Source: JBFMEX01 sp040752215
Lineage (GTDB): Bacteria; Pseudomonadota; Alphaproteobacteria; Rhizobiales; Hyphomicrobiaceae
Length of the DNA stretch: 42,178 nucleotides
NCBI GenBank assembly: GCA_040752215.1
Contig: JBFMEX010000087.1
Span: 1 to 42,178 of the forward strand
Direction: 5' to 3'
Both the position numbers and the translations under genes were made by a program. Positions 41,763 through 42,178 of the stretch are shown in pieces (within the stretch, counting starts at the first letter, position 1; each line of letters opens with the position of its first letter). The notes below the pieces were generated by a model. That model saw nothing but the letters and a program-made list of their open reading frames with translations. It was not told the DNA's origin and did no database searches.

Positions 41763-42047
41763 ATGAAGACCTATCTCGTCTCCTACACCGTCAAGAGTCC
41801 CGATCGCCAACAGGGGCTGCTGTGCTACGGGCTGCGCCTCGTGGCCAGCGAGTATGCGCGCCTCGACGACAACCTGCTTCTCGTGCATTCGCGCGCGTCC
41901 GCCGACCGCATTGCCAACGCGCTGCTGCCTGGGCTCGGCTCCGGCGACGAGCTGCGCGTGATGGAGGTCGGCGACGACATCGCCGGCTCGGCGACCCCGC
42001 TCGCCTGGCGCGGCAGCATGGTCGGTGCCGAACTCGCCGCCGCCTGA
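41763..42047 (+). CDS. Cas2/VapD-fold-like small protein, second of a pair
   Basis: A 94-residue protein starting MKTYLVSYTVKSPDRQQGLLCYGLRLVASEYARLDDNLLLVHSRASADRIANALLPGLGSGDELRVMEVG. The layout (YLVSY strand, helix, LLLVHS strand, DELRVMEV strand) parallels the preceding gene, so the two look paralogous but strongly diverged. It lacks the Asp after the first strand (SYT instead of TYD), so nuclease activity is unlikely. It lies 125 bp after the first gene and may be co-transcribed. Confidence 0.65.
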   Translation: MKTYLVSYTVKSPDRQQGLLCYGLRLVASEYARLDDNLLLVHSRASADRIANALLPGLGSGDELRVMEVGDDIAGSATPLAWRGSMVGAELAAA

Positions 42048-42077
42048 TCTGCGCGCTCCTCTCCCTCGAGGAACGGC

Positions 42078-42118
42078 TGCGCCCCGGACTCGCGTCTGCG
42101 TCCGGGGCGCACGGCTTT
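42078..42118 (+). terminator. Hairpin terminator after the Cas2-like pair
   Basis: TGCGCCCCGGAC (42078-42089) pairs perfectly with GTCCGGGGCGCA (42100-42111) around a 10 nt loop, followed by CGGCTTT. It lies 30 bp after the second small gene. Confidence 0.65.
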
Positions 42119-42178
42119 GCAGTGGCGTCGCGGGGAGCGCGGGTTGCCACGCACCACCTCAACACCTGCTCAGTCGAA

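Noticed and set aside
41053..42047. CRISPR system because of Cas2-like genes
   Set aside because: No repeat-spacer array, cas1 or other cas genes in the window; stand-alone Cas2-fold proteins are common.

Overview
This is chromosomal DNA from a high-GC alphaproteobacterium, most likely of the order Hyphomicrobiales (Rhizobiales). The support is a Fur-family Irr regulator next to fabA, a fabA-fabB pair followed by fabI, septation protein A genes behind ftsY, a helicase-hslR-fdxA-carD run, and LexA sites of the alphaproteobacterial GTTC-N7-GTTC type. Almost all genes are core metabolism or information processing. The accessory signal lies in one insertion sequence, several intergenic structures and a few small unrecognised genes.

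Layout. 1-3.9 kb: a degraded protease remnant at the edge, the leftward fatty acid cluster fabA-fabB-fabI, and divergent irr. 3.9-7.5 kb: an SH3-domain exported protein, a D-2-hydroxyacid dehydrogenase, a lytic transglycosylase and a diheme cytochrome c. 7.5-11.1 kb: a COG1533-type radical SAM protein with an SOS box, a REP-like palindrome, an IS110-family element with a strongly structured 5' non-coding end, and trmD, whose start codon lies inside the transposase gene. 11.2-13.3 kb: rpsP and ffh, pointing towards trmD rather than running with it, so the usual ffh-rpsP-rimM-trmD-rplS order is broken here.

13.5-22.6 kb: a DUF2189 membrane protein with an 11-G tract at its start, an EF-hand lipoprotein, a sugar-dehydrogenase-like beta-propeller and a methyltransferase, then dapF-mtaB-ftsY and two tandem, diverged septation protein A genes, then a MarR regulator with a palindromic operator candidate. 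22.6-28.3 kb: asd, three poorly known genes (one a PD-(D/E)XK-like HsdR_N protein lacking its catalytic residues), leuB, and a gene-free stretch holding two mirror-image 77-79 nt hairpin elements that differ in sequence but keep their pairing. 28.3-37.3 kb: a DsrE protein, a TPR protein, a DUF3108 protein, a Suv3-type helicase, hslR, fdxA and a CarD protein with a long histone-H1-like N-terminus. 37.3-42.2 kb: an extensin-like peptidase, an HNH protein, an SLT lytic transglycosylase, hisA, a small HTH-like protein and two small Cas2/VapD-like proteins, the first with two SOS boxes upstream.

Two themes link the parts. First, predicted LexA sites precede both the radical SAM gene and the Cas2-like pair, suggesting DNA-damage-responsive genes. 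Second, the IS110 element sits at the breakpoint of a rearranged ribosomal/tRNA-modification operon. No tRNA, rRNA or CRISPR array was found.
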